Shown: positions 37,666 to 46,264 of the stretch, piece by piece | Layout: each line of letters opens with the position of its first letter | Numbering within the stretch: the first letter of the stretch is position 1 | Origin: Thermococcus sp. MV5 | GTDB lineage: Archaea > Methanobacteriota_B > Thermococci > Thermococcales > Thermococcaceae | NCBI RefSeq assembly: GCF_012027425.1 | Contig: NZ_SNUE01000004.1 | Coordinates: 1 to 64,000 of the forward strand | DNA: 64,000 bases | Direction: 5' to 3' | Made by a program: the position numbers and the translations under genes | The notes under the pieces: model-generated | Database searches by the model: none | Seen by the model: the letters and a program-made list of their open reading frames with translations, nothing else | What the model was told of the DNA's origin: nothing

Positions 37666-38898
37666 CTAACTAACGACCTTCTTTGCCCTTACAGGTGTTG
37701 GAGCGTTATACAGAGTTTTTAGCTTGTTTTTTGTGCTATAAGCCAAAACGCTCTGCAATCCAAAGAGTTCAATAAAGCCAACTGCTAGCTTTTGGTCAAA
37801 AGTGCTGAACTTTTCATAGGTTGCAAGCTTTGTATCGTAAAGCGCATTCTCAGACGACCTTCCAACTACAGTAACATTTCCTTTGTAGAGCTTTACTTTA
37901 ACAGATCCACTAACATTTGCCTCAACTTCATCTATGAAGGCATCTAAGGCTTCCCTAAGCGGCTCAAACCAAAGACCGTTGTAAGTGAGCCATGCCCATT
38001 TTGAATCAACGATTTCTTTAAACTCAAGAACCCACTTTGTGAGAATCAGCTTTTCTAAGTCTTTATGTGCTTTTATTAAGGTTATTGCTGCTGGCGCTTC
38101 ATAAACTTCCCTGCTCTTTATCCCAACTGTCCTATCTTCAATGTGATCTATCCTACCAACCCCATGCTTCCCTGCTATGAAGTTTAGAGTTTCTATAAGC
38201 TCAACAGGATTCATTTTCTTTCCATCTAACGCTATGGGAACTCCCTCTGCGAAGTCTATCCTGACATATTCTGGCTTTTCTGGAGTCTTTCCTGGAGAAA
38301 GAGTCCATTCAAAAACTTCCTCTGGAGGTTCTTCAAAAGGATCTTCCAAGATTCCTCCTTCTATTGAGCGTCCCCAAAGATTTTCATCAATGCTGTAAAT
38401 CTTATCCTTAACTGGTATTCCCCTTTTCTTTGCGTATTCCATTTCCCAATCCCTTGTAAGGTTAAGCTCCCTAACTGGAGCAATTATCTTAATCTCTGGG
38501 TAAAGAGCTTTAACTGCTAAATCAAACCTAACCTGATCATTTCCTTTTCCAGTGCAGCCATGAGCTACTGCATCGGCATTCTCCTTTTTAGCTATCTCAA
38601 CAAGTTTCTCAACTATTAAAGGCCTAGCTAATGCTGTGGCTAATGGATAAGATCCCTCATAAAGTGCATTTGCTTTTATTGCTTTGAATATGTATTTCTC
38701 AACAAATTCTTCCTTTGCATCTATTGTGTAGTGTTTCACCGCACCAAGTTTGAGTGCTTTCTCTTCAATCTTTTCAAAATCGTCCTTCTGCCCTACATCT
38801 ATGGTAACTGTAACTACTTCAGCATTCAGCTTTTCTTGCATCATCTTTAAGATGACGGATGTGTCCAAACCACCTGAATAGGCTAAAACTATCTTCAC
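37666..38898 (-). CDS. argG: Argininosuccinate synthase
   Basis: Joins citrulline and aspartate at the expense of ATP. The PP-loop AYSGGLDTS is at residues 5-13; [14 protein letters not shown] and [19 protein letters not shown] are family hallmarks. First gene of argG-argH-carA-carB. Its promoter shares a bipartite element with that of lysW. Confidence 0.96.
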   Translation of the reverse strand: MKIVLAYSGGLDTSVILKMMQEKLNAEVVTVTIDVGQKDDFEKIEEKALKLGAVKHYTIDAKEEFVEKYIFKAIKANALYEGSYPLATALARPLIVEKLVEIAKKENADAVAHGCTGKGNDQVRFDLAVKALYPEIKIIAPVRELNLTRDWEMEYAKKRGIPVKDKIYSIDENLWGRSIEGGILEDPFEEPPEEVFEWTLSPGKTPEKPEYVRIDFAEGVPIALDGKKMNPVELIETLNFIAGKHGVGRIDHIEDRTVGIKSREVYEAPAAITLIKAHKDLEKLILTKWVLEFKEIVDSKWAWLTYNGLWFEPLREALDAFIDEVEANVSGSVKVKLYKGNVTVVGRSSENALYDTKLATYEKFSTFDQKLAVGFIELFGLQSVLAYSTKNKLKTLYNAPTPVRAKKVVS

Positions 38899-38931
38899 GT
38901 AAAATCACCTAAGCTGGAATAAAAAGAACAT

Positions 38932-38990
38932 CTTTTATATTTTTTGTAACCAATGTGTCAAAATTAATAAAAAATGTTGCAAATATAACA
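38932..38990 (-). promoter_or_regulatory. argG promoter with bipartite element shared with lysW
   Basis: Minus strand: TGTTATATTTGCAACA at 38975-38990 (arms TGTT/AACA) and, 39 bp start to start, GTTACAAAAA at 38941-38950, followed by TATAAAAG at 38932-38939 as TATA box. Blocks and spacing equal those before lysW (31303-31364). The intervening DNA differs, so this is not a recent duplication. Confidence 0.7.
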
Positions 38991-38995
38991 AAAAA

Positions 38996-39667
38996 TTACT
39001 TCCTCATCCTCAAGATAAGCTCTTCAAGTATTTGATAAGCCTTTGGAGCATCTCTACGATCAAGAACAAATATTGTGTCTTTATGACATGAAATCACCTG
39101 CGTTATGTTTATTCCACTTGATGAAAGGGCTGAGGCAATGAATGCAACGAATCCGGGAGTTTCGATTATTTCTTCTGGACTTATCAAAATTATAGCTGTT
39201 TGCTCTTCAATTAAATCGACTATGTTGTCTTCCAGTATCTTAACGACCTCTTCCTTTTCCTCACTTGAGAGAACGAGTGTGAATGTTTCAACGCCTTGAG
39301 TGAGCTGGAAAAACCTAGCGTTTTCCATTACCTTTGAGAGTTCCTCAATTTTGTTCAAAACAACTCTTTTTTCAGCTGTTATTACGGTTAAATCAGATTG
39401 AAGCTCAATAACTGTTTTCGCAACTACACTCTTAATTCTTCTTTCAAAGAATGCTCTCTCTTTTTTCAGCTCCTCCCCAATTCTTATCAAGGCCATTTTT
39501 ACTGCTCCAGTTGAGGTTTTGATGCCTTTTTTCTCTAATTCTTTTAAGATAACCCTTGCTAAAGCGCTGTAGTTTATAACATCTAAAATCAAACATTCCT
39601 TAATTGCTGGACGGGAGAGAACGATGTCTTTTACAGCCTTTGCAACACTAACTTTTTCTTCCGCCAT
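38996..39667 (-). CDS. HTH-like/ACT-domain protein, candidate regulator
   Basis: A 223-residue protein. The N-terminal 60 residues look like a helix-turn-helix or winged-helix region (LILDVINYSALARVILKELE, then KTSTGAVKMALIRIGEEL). A helical middle is followed by a C-terminal ACT-type domain (ETPGFVAFIASALSSSGINI, then VISCHKDTIFVL), which usually binds an amino acid. The family is present in other archaea, to my knowledge without defined function. It lies immediately upstream of argG on the same strand and could sense arginine or lysine. ATG codons at 39670 and 39667 are both possible; AGGTGAG favours the second. Confidence 0.75.
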   Translation of the reverse strand: MAEEKVSVAKAVKDIVLSRPAIKECLILDVINYSALARVILKELEKKGIKTSTGAVKMALIRIGEELKKERAFFERRIKSVVAKTVIELQSDLTVITAEKRVVLNKIEELSKVMENARFFQLTQGVETFTLVLSSEEKEEVVKILEDNIVDLIEEQTAIILISPEEIIETPGFVAFIASALSSSGINITQVISCHKDTIFVLDRRDAPKAYQILEELILRMRK

Positions 39668-40063
39668 CATCTCACCTAAAAAGAATATCGTATTATAATA
39701 TATAACTTTTTGTGCTATTTGACACCTAAGCTGCCAGTTATCCCTAAAAGCTTTTTCAACTCTTCAGCATACTTATTTGTGTACTTTAAACCTCTACCAA
39801 TAGTTAGGCTATATTAACTCCTTAAATGAGTGTTGTAGTTATTTTCGTTCCCTTAGACCAAGATATCAATGTCTCGAGATCTTTTTCAAAAAGAACAGCA
39901 TGATTATCCAATTATCTTAGCTCAGGCGGGAGGGAGTTCTCCAGTAATAACTTTGGGTTACAAACATATTCTCAAGTACAAGAATAAGCCCCTCTTTTAT
40001 TACCACCGAAACCTCACGTTCTTAAAGGATAAAATTTTTAAAACATATATCTTACTATCCATC
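39668..40063. other. 396-bp intergenic region with possible gene remnants
   Basis: Next to the ACT gene is its promoter (minus-strand GTTATATATTATAATAC, 39680-39705). A 32-codon stop-bounded frame on the minus strand (39715-39813, reading GRGLKYTNKYAEELKKLLG before its stop) looks like the end of a lost gene. On the plus strand a frame from 39869 runs into the next gene. Its first 55 codons (LGYKHILKYKNKPLFYY) vaguely recall the start of a MobA-like nucleotidyltransferase and are probably not translated. A TATA-like TTTTTAAAAC lies near 40034-40043. Confidence 0.45.
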
Positions 40064-41266
40064 ATGGTTAAATTAAAAAAACTTGAAATAGTGTTTATTA
40101 CCCTCTCCTTTCTCTCCCTTGCTCTGCTTCACTACATCGGAACAGAGAAAATAACAGCAATCACTCCAAATGAGGTCGAAAAAGAAGATATTGTACAATT
40201 TATTGGTCTATGTGTTTATTCAAAAGGATCCTTCAGCGTGCTCTATAATGGAACTGAAACTATCAGAATACACAAGAATCTAGAACCAAATAAAGCATAT
40301 AAGGTCATGGGAAAAACTATTGACTCTTCAAAAAACATAATAGATGCTTTTGAAGTCATGGAAGTCTCCCCAGAATTATTGCCCCTAGAAACACTTAACG
40401 GGACTTTCTGGAAGGGAAGTGCTTGCTATCTTCTACTCCCAATGAAAATAAAATTAAACAAATGTTTAAATGTCCCTAAAGGGAGGGTGGTAAAAGTTGA
40501 CGGCCTATTCTATGGAAAAAAATTCTATGTAGTTAGATATACTCAAGAGGGGTTTCTGAAAAGACCCAAAAACAACATGCCTTTTACCATCAAAGGTGTT
40601 GTGTTAGATGATAGAAACCCCTCCACAATATGGAACGGAAGCGAAGAAATTAGAGTTTATCTCCCTTACAAAACCGAATTAAAAATCGGTGATGTTGTGG
40701 AGATCACAGGTATTGCAAAACTTTACTCTACTCTCACTCTCTATGTGGAAGATAGCTCTGATATAAAATTCCTTGGAAAACCTAACATAACAGAAATTGG
40801 GAGAGAGAATATAGGAGACATTGCTTATGGCATGTGCCAGGTTACTAAATCCGCCAGATATTTAAAATTAAACTGTACCCCCTTGAAGCTTTATGGGTTT
40901 TCTGCTAAATTAGGAGATATCATTGAATTTAAAGCCATACGACGAAAGAACTCTCTTTACTGCATTGACTGTCGAGTGAAAATACCAAGAGAAAAATTAT
41001 CAAATTCCATTTGTCAGCCCCTTCCCAACATTCCAAGCAAAATCCATGGAAGAGTAAGCTGGATAAAAACATACGCCAATGGTTTTAGCATAGCCAACAT
41101 AACTAATGAGAGCTGTTGGGTTCTATTAAAACTCCCAAAATCTCTAGGGGTGTCTTTACACGAAAACCTAACCATAACTGCATTTGGATTCCATTCCACT
41201 TATAGAGGGATGCCAGCTTTTGAAATCCCCTCAAGGGATGAATTATGCTTAGAGAAGTATTCCTAG
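40064..41266 (+). CDS. Membrane-anchored protein with OB-fold-like repeats
   Basis: A 400-residue protein with an N-terminal signal/anchor helix (VFITLSFLSLALLHYI). At least three beta-barrel-like repeats follow, of the kind seen in OB-fold proteins: VVKVDGLFYGKKFYV, then IKGVVLDDRN...IWNGSEEIRVYL, and KIHGRVSWIKTYANGFSIAN. The repeats face outside and carry several possible glycosylation sites. No enzyme motif is visible. ATG 40064 is favoured because the anchor helix starts there and a TATA-like sequence lies about 25 bp upstream (leaderless message); the longer frame from 39869 is less likely. The TctA-like gene overlaps its end by 22 bp. Confidence 0.7.
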   Translation: MVKLKKLEIVFITLSFLSLALLHYIGTEKITAITPNEVEKEDIVQFIGLCVYSKGSFSVLYNGTETIRIHKNLEPNKAYKVMGKTIDSSKNIIDAFEVMEVSPELLPLETLNGTFWKGSACYLLLPMKIKLNKCLNVPKGRVVKVDGLFYGKKFYVVRYTQEGFLKRPKNNMPFTIKGVVLDDRNPSTIWNGSEEIRVYLPYKTELKIGDVVEITGIAKLYSTLTLYVEDSSDIKFLGKPNITEIGRENIGDIAYGMCQVTKSARYLKLNCTPLKLYGFSAKLGDIIEFKAIRRKNSLYCIDCRVKIPREKLSNSICQPLPNIPSKIHGRVSWIKTYANGFSIANITNESCWVLLKLPKSLGVSLHENLTITAFGFHSTYRGMPAFEIPSRDELCLEKYS

Positions 41267-42396
41267 GAATTTTTGCTGGGACTATTACTGGACTAACGCC
41301 TGCTCTACATGTAAACACCTTAGCTTCAATTATAGGGAGTATGGATAGTGTCATGGAAGGATTCTTGTACGTCGTGTTTCTCTATACTATGGGTCTAACT
41401 CATACTTTCCTGGATGCTTTCCCTTCAACATTTTTTGGAATTCCAGAGGAAGACACTGCCTTGAGTATCCTTCCAGCTCATAGACTGGCCCTCCAAGGTA
41501 GAGCTCTTGAGGTCGTGAATATTTCACTAAAAACAAGTTTTCTAGCAGTTTTATTCTCTCTAACTTTTCTTCCTATATATCTCTGGGTGGCCCCATATTA
41601 CACTCCAACAGTAGGGAGAATTTTTGTATTCCTATTAGCAGGTTTAATCATATTCTCCGAAAAAGGTATGAAAAAAGTGTATGCACTTATTATATTTTGC
41701 ATGGCTGGGACATTAGGAATTATTAGTGATAAGTTACCTCTTAAAGAACCTTATTTTCACTTGTTTGTAGGGTTGTTTGGCGTTCCAGCTATCTTGTTTT
41801 CTTTGAAAAATAATGAAAAAATAACCCCGGGAGAAAGTGAGATTCTCCTCTCAAAAACACATTTCTTGAGGTATTCCTTCCTCGGAACATTATTCGGCAT
41901 GCTTGCTTCTCTTTTACCCACGTTCACATCTTCTCAAGCAGCGCTATTGGGAAGTTTCCTATCTAAAGATGAAAGAGCCTTTTTAACAATTTCATTCTCC
42001 GTTAATACTGCCAATTTCATATTTGGTTTAGCAAATTTTTATGCTACTGGAAAAACTAGAAATGGGATTTTAGTTCTAATAAAAAATCACTACTATCCAC
42101 TGAACTCCCAGGAATTTCTCATTTTGCTTATTATAACAATAACCGTTGGAAGTGTTGTCAATTTGTATGGACTCTTAATTTCCAAAAAGGTAGGAATATT
42201 AATAGAGAAAATAGACTACAAACTTCTCAATATCTCAATATTGTCCTTTATAATAGCTGGCTCTTTCTACTTTGATGGCCTATTGGGGATAGGTGTGCTC
42301 GGAGTGGCAACTATACTTGGAACCACAACCCTTATCCTAAAAGTAAAAAGAACAACTTGTATGGGAGTCCTAATGTTGAAAATAATGATAAAATAA
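41245..42396 (+). CDS. TctA-like membrane protein (archaeal COG1784 type)
   Basis: A 383-residue integral membrane protein with about ten segments, related to the TctA permease of tripartite tricarboxylate transporters: GIFAGTITGLTPALHVNTLA at the start and a second similar half near GTLFGMLASLLPTFTSSQAA. Archaeal members occur without TctB/TctC, so substrate and mechanism are open. AGGGATGA precedes the ATG, which lies inside the previous gene; co-translation with the OB-fold protein is likely. Confidence 0.82.
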   Translation: MLREVFLGIFAGTITGLTPALHVNTLASIIGSMDSVMEGFLYVVFLYTMGLTHTFLDAFPSTFFGIPEEDTALSILPAHRLALQGRALEVVNISLKTSFLAVLFSLTFLPIYLWVAPYYTPTVGRIFVFLLAGLIIFSEKGMKKVYALIIFCMAGTLGIISDKLPLKEPYFHLFVGLFGVPAILFSLKNNEKITPGESEILLSKTHFLRYSFLGTLFGMLASLLPTFTSSQAALLGSFLSKDERAFLTISFSVNTANFIFGLANFYATGKTRNGILVLIKNHYYPLNSQEFLILLIITITVGSVVNLYGLLISKKVGILIEKIDYKLLNISILSFIIAGSFYFDGLLGIGVLGVATILGTTTLILKVKRTTCMGVLMLKIMIK

Positions 42397-42407
42397 GACT
42401 AGAAATC

Positions 42408-42722
42408 TCAAGACATTTCTTTTTTCTCTTTTAATATTTTTTGAAACTCAACTAAGTCCGTAACGACTCTAACCCCATCAAGAGTCTCAAAATATGCTTT
42501 CTTTATTTTAATAACCTTTGCTCCAGTATATTTCATTTGGGGCGGATCATATGAGCCAAGTTCTACTATCTCATCCTCTACAATATACATTTTAATTTCT
42601 GGTTGGCCGATATATTTCCAAACTTCATAAAAAATCTCTGGTTCCAGGTGGATTTCCCCCTCTACCTCTGTATAGCCTGCCCCAATTGCTTCCAGAAACT
42701 CTTTTATTACTTCAAAGTTCAT
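42408..42722 (-). CDS. Conserved hypothetical protein
   Basis: A 104-residue soluble protein, alternating strands and helices (EFLEAIGAGYTEVEGEIHLE; KVIKIKKAYFETLDGVRVV). I do not recognise the family. GGTGAG precedes ATG 42722; the frame is open four codons further. It is convergent with the TctA-like gene and divergent from the methyltransferase gene, with TATA-like TATATTATATTGG in the shared 74-bp spacer. Confidence 0.7.
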   Translation of the reverse strand: MNFEVIKEFLEAIGAGYTEVEGEIHLEPEIFYEVWKYIGQPEIKMYIVEDEIVELGSYDPPQMKYTGAKVIKIKKAYFETLDGVRVVTDLVEFQKILKEKKEMS

Positions 42723-42796
42723 AGAACTCACCAATATAATATATAGAGCTCAAGAGTTAAATACCTATCGTTTCAACTTTAGAAGGGTGAATCATA

Positions 42797-43987
42797 ATGG
42801 CAAAAGTATACATCGATGCTCAAGCTTACAGGGCAATTGAAAAAGGTGCGATGATAATTTTCAAAAAAGGTATAGTGAGAACTGAAGGCGAGATCAAACC
42901 AGGAGATGTTGTGGAAGTTTATTCAAGAGGAGGGAAATTTTTAGGTAAAGGTTTTGCTAATCCGAACTCAAATATCATGATCCGTCTACTCACAAAAGAC
43001 AAAGATACCAAAATTAACAAAGAGCTTTTCAAAGAGCGCATAAGAAAAGCAAACGAGTACAGAAAAAAGATTTTAGGATATAAAACAGCATACAGAATGG
43101 TTTATGGTGAAGCAGACTACCTTCCAGGTTTGATTGTTGATAGATTTAATGATATAGCATCCCTCCAAATCTCAAGTGCTGGGATGGAAAGATTCAAAAT
43201 GGATGTTGCAGAGGCTATTCTCGAAGTTGAGCCCGAAATCGAAACAATATTTGAGAAAAATACTGGACGATCAAGGAGAAGGGAAGGACTACCAGAAATA
43301 GAAAGAGTTCTCCTTGGTAAAGAAAAATATCGTACCATCATTGAAGAAGGCCAAGCAAAGTTTATTGTTGATATGAGAGGCCAAAAAACAGGATTTTTCT
43401 TGGATCAAAGAGAAAATAGAATCGCTTTGGAAAAATACATAAAGGGCGGAGAAAGAGTCCTCGATGTATTTACTTATACAGGAGGATTTGCTATCCACGC
43501 TGCAGTTGCTGGTGCCGAAAAAGTTGTTGCCGTAGACAAATCCCCCGCTGCAATAGAACAAGCGAAAGAAAACGCCAAGCTAAATGGTGTAGAGGATAAG
43601 ATGGAGTTTTTAGTGGGCTCCGCATTTGGCATTATGGAGAAAATGCAAAAGAAAGGAAAAACGTTTGATATAGTTATACTGGATCCTCCTGCATTTGTAC
43701 AGCATGAAAAGGACTTAAAAAGAGGTCTCAGGGCGTATTTCAACGTAAACTATCAAGGGTTGAAACTTGTTAAAGACGGAGGTATTCTGGTAACGGCTTC
43801 CTGCTCCCAACACGTGGATATGCAAATGTTCAAGGATATGATAATAGCAGCTGCGGCAAAAGCGGGTAAATTCCTAAAGATGATAGAGCCCTATAGAACC
43901 CAAGCTCCAGATCACCCAATTTTAATGGCCTCAAAAGATACAGAGTACCTGAAATGTCTGTTTCTTTATGTAGAGGATATGAAGTGA
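42797..43987 (+). CDS. rRNA cytosine methyltransferase, RlmI-like (PUA + SAM domain)
   Basis: SAM-dependent RNA methyltransferase of the RlmI/YccW family, expected to make 5-methylcytosine in 23S rRNA. An N-terminal PUA domain (residues 1-75) is followed by the family signature PGLIVDRFND, a central beta region with GQKTGFFLDQRENR, and the SAM site VLDVFTYTGGFAIHAA. LDPPAF and the catalytic cysteine in TASCSQHVD complete the pattern. 396 residues is normal. GAAGGGTGAATC precedes the ATG. Confidence 0.92.
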   Translation: MAKVYIDAQAYRAIEKGAMIIFKKGIVRTEGEIKPGDVVEVYSRGGKFLGKGFANPNSNIMIRLLTKDKDTKINKELFKERIRKANEYRKKILGYKTAYRMVYGEADYLPGLIVDRFNDIASLQISSAGMERFKMDVAEAILEVEPEIETIFEKNTGRSRRREGLPEIERVLLGKEKYRTIIEEGQAKFIVDMRGQKTGFFLDQRENRIALEKYIKGGERVLDVFTYTGGFAIHAAVAGAEKVVAVDKSPAAIEQAKENAKLNGVEDKMEFLVGSAFGIMEKMQKKGKTFDIVILDPPAFVQHEKDLKRGLRAYFNVNYQGLKLVKDGGILVTASCSQHVDMQMFKDMIIAAAAKAGKFLKMIEPYRTQAPDHPILMASKDTEYLKCLFLYVEDMK

Positions 43988-44006
43988 TATTCCCCTAATT
44001 TTATTT

Positions 44007-44074
44007 TGACATCAGACCGTGGGCGTCTCATCATCGCAATACTCAGTGGAGGTGCTTTCTCCTCATCTGTCATG
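44007..44074 (-). ncRNA. Candidate C/D box guide sRNA
   Basis: On the minus strand the order C-like box CAGATGA (44063-44069), D' CTGA (44043-44046), C' TGATGA (44028-44033) and D CTGA (44012-44015) is seen. The guide between C' and D is exactly 12 nt (GACGCCCACGGT), the archaeal spacing. The D' guide (ending AAAGCACCTCCA) is longer if the C box is read as stated, and the C box has one mismatch. By the N+5 rule the D guide would direct methylation of the U in ACCGUGGGCGUC. It lies in the 119-bp gap between convergent methyltransferase genes. Confidence 0.5.
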
Positions 44075-44106
44075 AGCTTATAGAAAATTCCAAGATATAA
44101 GGGTTT

Positions 44107-44853
44107 CTACTCTCTAAAGAAAATTAGTGAGTGCCTCCACCTCGTGCCTACTTTGAACTTTATGTCCTTTGGAAGGTAACTGAGTTCCTCTGCCTTTGAG
44201 GTAATAGATCTTAACAAATTCGGTTTATCTGGAAGGAAAAGTGCAACTTTACCATTCTCAGTCATGTGTTCTCTTGCTTCTCTTAGAATTCTTATGGCAA
44301 ATTCTTCCCCATATCTTCCCCCACCAGTCCCTTCAATTGGTGTTAAAACACCCTTTGATGGTCTCTCGTAATAAGGAGGTGCAGAGAATATCACATCAAA
44401 TTTCTCTCCTTTTGGGATTAATCTCTCGATTACCTCGCCATTGCTTTTAATCAGTTTAACTTTAGCATTGTTCTTTTGGACATTGGCTTTAGCATACTCA
44501 AAAAACTCATCATTGACTTCAGTCGCCCAAACACTGCAATTAAACAATTTACTCGCCATAATTGCCATCAAAGCTGAATGTCCAGTCCCTATTTCCAAAA
44601 CTCTTTCTCCTCCCCTAAGAAAAGTCTTTAGAAATATAAATCTCGAGATTGGAGTAGTTATAAGTCCCTTAGAGTAATATTCTATGTCAATACTAAAAAC
44701 TGCCTTTGCAACAGCTTTATTATATAAAATCCTGGCTTTCCTATTTGAAAGATCTAGCCTACCCCTGCTATCAATATATTTTCCAAGTTCTGGGAAAATT
44801 TTAATTGCTTCTCTCACTGGGAGCCCCAATTTCCCATCTTTCCACCCAGGCAT
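44107..44853 (-). CDS. SAM-dependent methyltransferase, METTL16/RlmF-like
   Basis: A 248-residue methyltransferase with SAM site VLEIGTGHSALMAIMASKL and the base-methylation loop SAPPYYERP, an NPPY-type variant found in N6-adenine enzymes. The N-terminal 80 residues (DLSNRKARILYNKAV region) resemble the METTL16/RlmF family. The RNA target is unknown. GGAGGATG lies 8 bases before the ATG. Confidence 0.8.
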   Translation of the reverse strand: MPGWKDGKLGLPVREAIKIFPELGKYIDSRGRLDLSNRKARILYNKAVAKAVFSIDIEYYSKGLITTPISRFIFLKTFLRGGERVLEIGTGHSALMAIMASKLFNCSVWATEVNDEFFEYAKANVQKNNAKVKLIKSNGEVIERLIPKGEKFDVIFSAPPYYERPSKGVLTPIEGTGGGRYGEEFAIRILREAREHMTENGKVALFLPDKPNLLRSITSKAEELSYLPKDIKFKVGTRWRHSLIFFRE

Positions 44854-44929
44854 GAATTGACATCCTCCGTTTTTATAAGATAAATTTAACCAAGAAAAAT
44901 TTAAAGATTAAGGTCAAAGGATGAGGATA

Positions 44930-46192
44930 TCAAAGAAGAGCCAATAAGGCCATTATTTTTGCATCCTCAATCATGTTATCTATTTTTGTGTATTCATTAG
45001 GTTGATGCGCTCTTTCGTCTAACGTAGCCCAAACAACTGCTGGAATTCCAAGTTTTCTAAAGTAAGCTGCAAAGGTTCCTCCACCAATACCTCCAATTTT
45101 AGCTTCCTTGCCCCTAAGCTCCTTTATGGCTTTTTGAAGAAGTTTGACTATTTCACTATCCTTTGGAGTGGGTTCTGGTGCATCTAGCCTTTGCAAGACT
45201 TCTAACTCAATTTTTGGTAAAACCTCGGCATTTACTTCCTTTTTGTATTTTTCTTCAATTTCTCCAGCAAGCTTTTTAGCATCACTTAAGATATCATCCA
45301 AGGCATATTGTGGTAAAACTCTGCAATCAAAAACTATCTCATGCTCCCCTGGAGCTATATTTGGTGCATCGCTTGGATTACCTCCCATGGTTGGTTCAAA
45401 CGTACTCTCTGGTGGATCAAACAGATTGTCTTTTGCGTTATACTTCTCATGGAGAAACTCGTCAAGCTCTTTTGCATAATCGAGAGCAACACGATGGGCA
45501 TTTAATCCTAACCCCGGCATGCTTGCATGAACTTGCTTGCCCTTAACTTTAATTTTCATCCAGAGAATGCTCTTTTCAGCAATTTCAATAAAAGTACCTT
45601 CCTCATTTCCACCATCAGGCACTAGCACAAGATCCTCCTTTTTAAAGAGTTCTGGGTGTTCTTTCATTAACCACTCCAATCCATACTTACTACCGGTTTC
45701 TTCATCACTTACAAAAGCCAATATTATAGTTCTCTTGGGCCTTATGCCGAGGTTCATTAATGCTCTAACAGCATAAAGAGATGCAACCAAACTCTGGCCA
45801 TTGTCTTCACTACCCCTACCATAAATTTTGCCATCCTTCACTACCGGTTCAAATGGCTTTGTGACAGTCCACTTACTCAAATCCCCAGGTGGAACAACAT
45901 CCAAATGAGTGAGAATCCATAATCTTGGACTCTCTTCACCTTTTTCTCCATAATAGTATGCTAAGATATTTGGCCTAACACCATTTTTGGCCCTCTTATC
46001 TGGAGCCTCATAGCGTTCAATCTTGTCAAACGGCCAGTCTTTGATTATTTCAAGAAGTTTCATTGCCTTATCATACTCTCCCTCCCCACCACTATCAGGA
46101 CTAATTGCTGGAATTTTTATGAGTTCCATTAATGTTTCCACCATTTCATCCCTAAGAGTCTCTATTTCTTTAGAAACAGCTTCTATGCTCAT
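44930..46192 (-). CDS. M20-family metallopeptidase
   Basis: Zinc-dependent exopeptidase or deacylase of the M20 family, 420 residues. Metal and catalytic motifs: LTHLDVVPPGD, GRGSEDNGQSLVASLYA, FVSDEETGSKYG, VPDGGNEEG, and a final ERAHQPNEY. The dimerisation-domain insert lies at about 205-320. It sits 72 bp downstream of an OPT peptide transporter on the same strand, so it probably hydrolyses imported peptides to amino acids. Confidence 0.9.
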   Translation of the reverse strand: MSIEAVSKEIETLRDEMVETLMELIKIPAISPDSGGEGEYDKAMKLLEIIKDWPFDKIERYEAPDKRAKNGVRPNILAYYYGEKGEESPRLWILTHLDVVPPGDLSKWTVTKPFEPVVKDGKIYGRGSEDNGQSLVASLYAVRALMNLGIRPKRTIILAFVSDEETGSKYGLEWLMKEHPELFKKEDLVLVPDGGNEEGTFIEIAEKSILWMKIKVKGKQVHASMPGLGLNAHRVALDYAKELDEFLHEKYNAKDNLFDPPESTFEPTMGGNPSDAPNIAPGEHEIVFDCRVLPQYALDDILSDAKKLAGEIEEKYKKEVNAEVLPKIELEVLQRLDAPEPTPKDSEIVKLLQKAIKELRGKEAKIGGIGGGTFAAYFRKLGIPAVVWATLDERAHQPNEYTKIDNMIEDAKIMALLALL

Positions 46193-46264
46193 TTATATCA
46201 CCACCCCTAATTTCTCACAGTCTTTAAAGCGATTTTTGTTAAAGAATAAAAAAGAGAAAAGAAT

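Noticed and set aside
39869-40063. Upstream extension of the OB-fold-like protein
   Set aside because: The signal/anchor helix begins at ATG 40064 with a TATA-like sequence about 25 bp before it; the extra 65 residues would place the helix internally.
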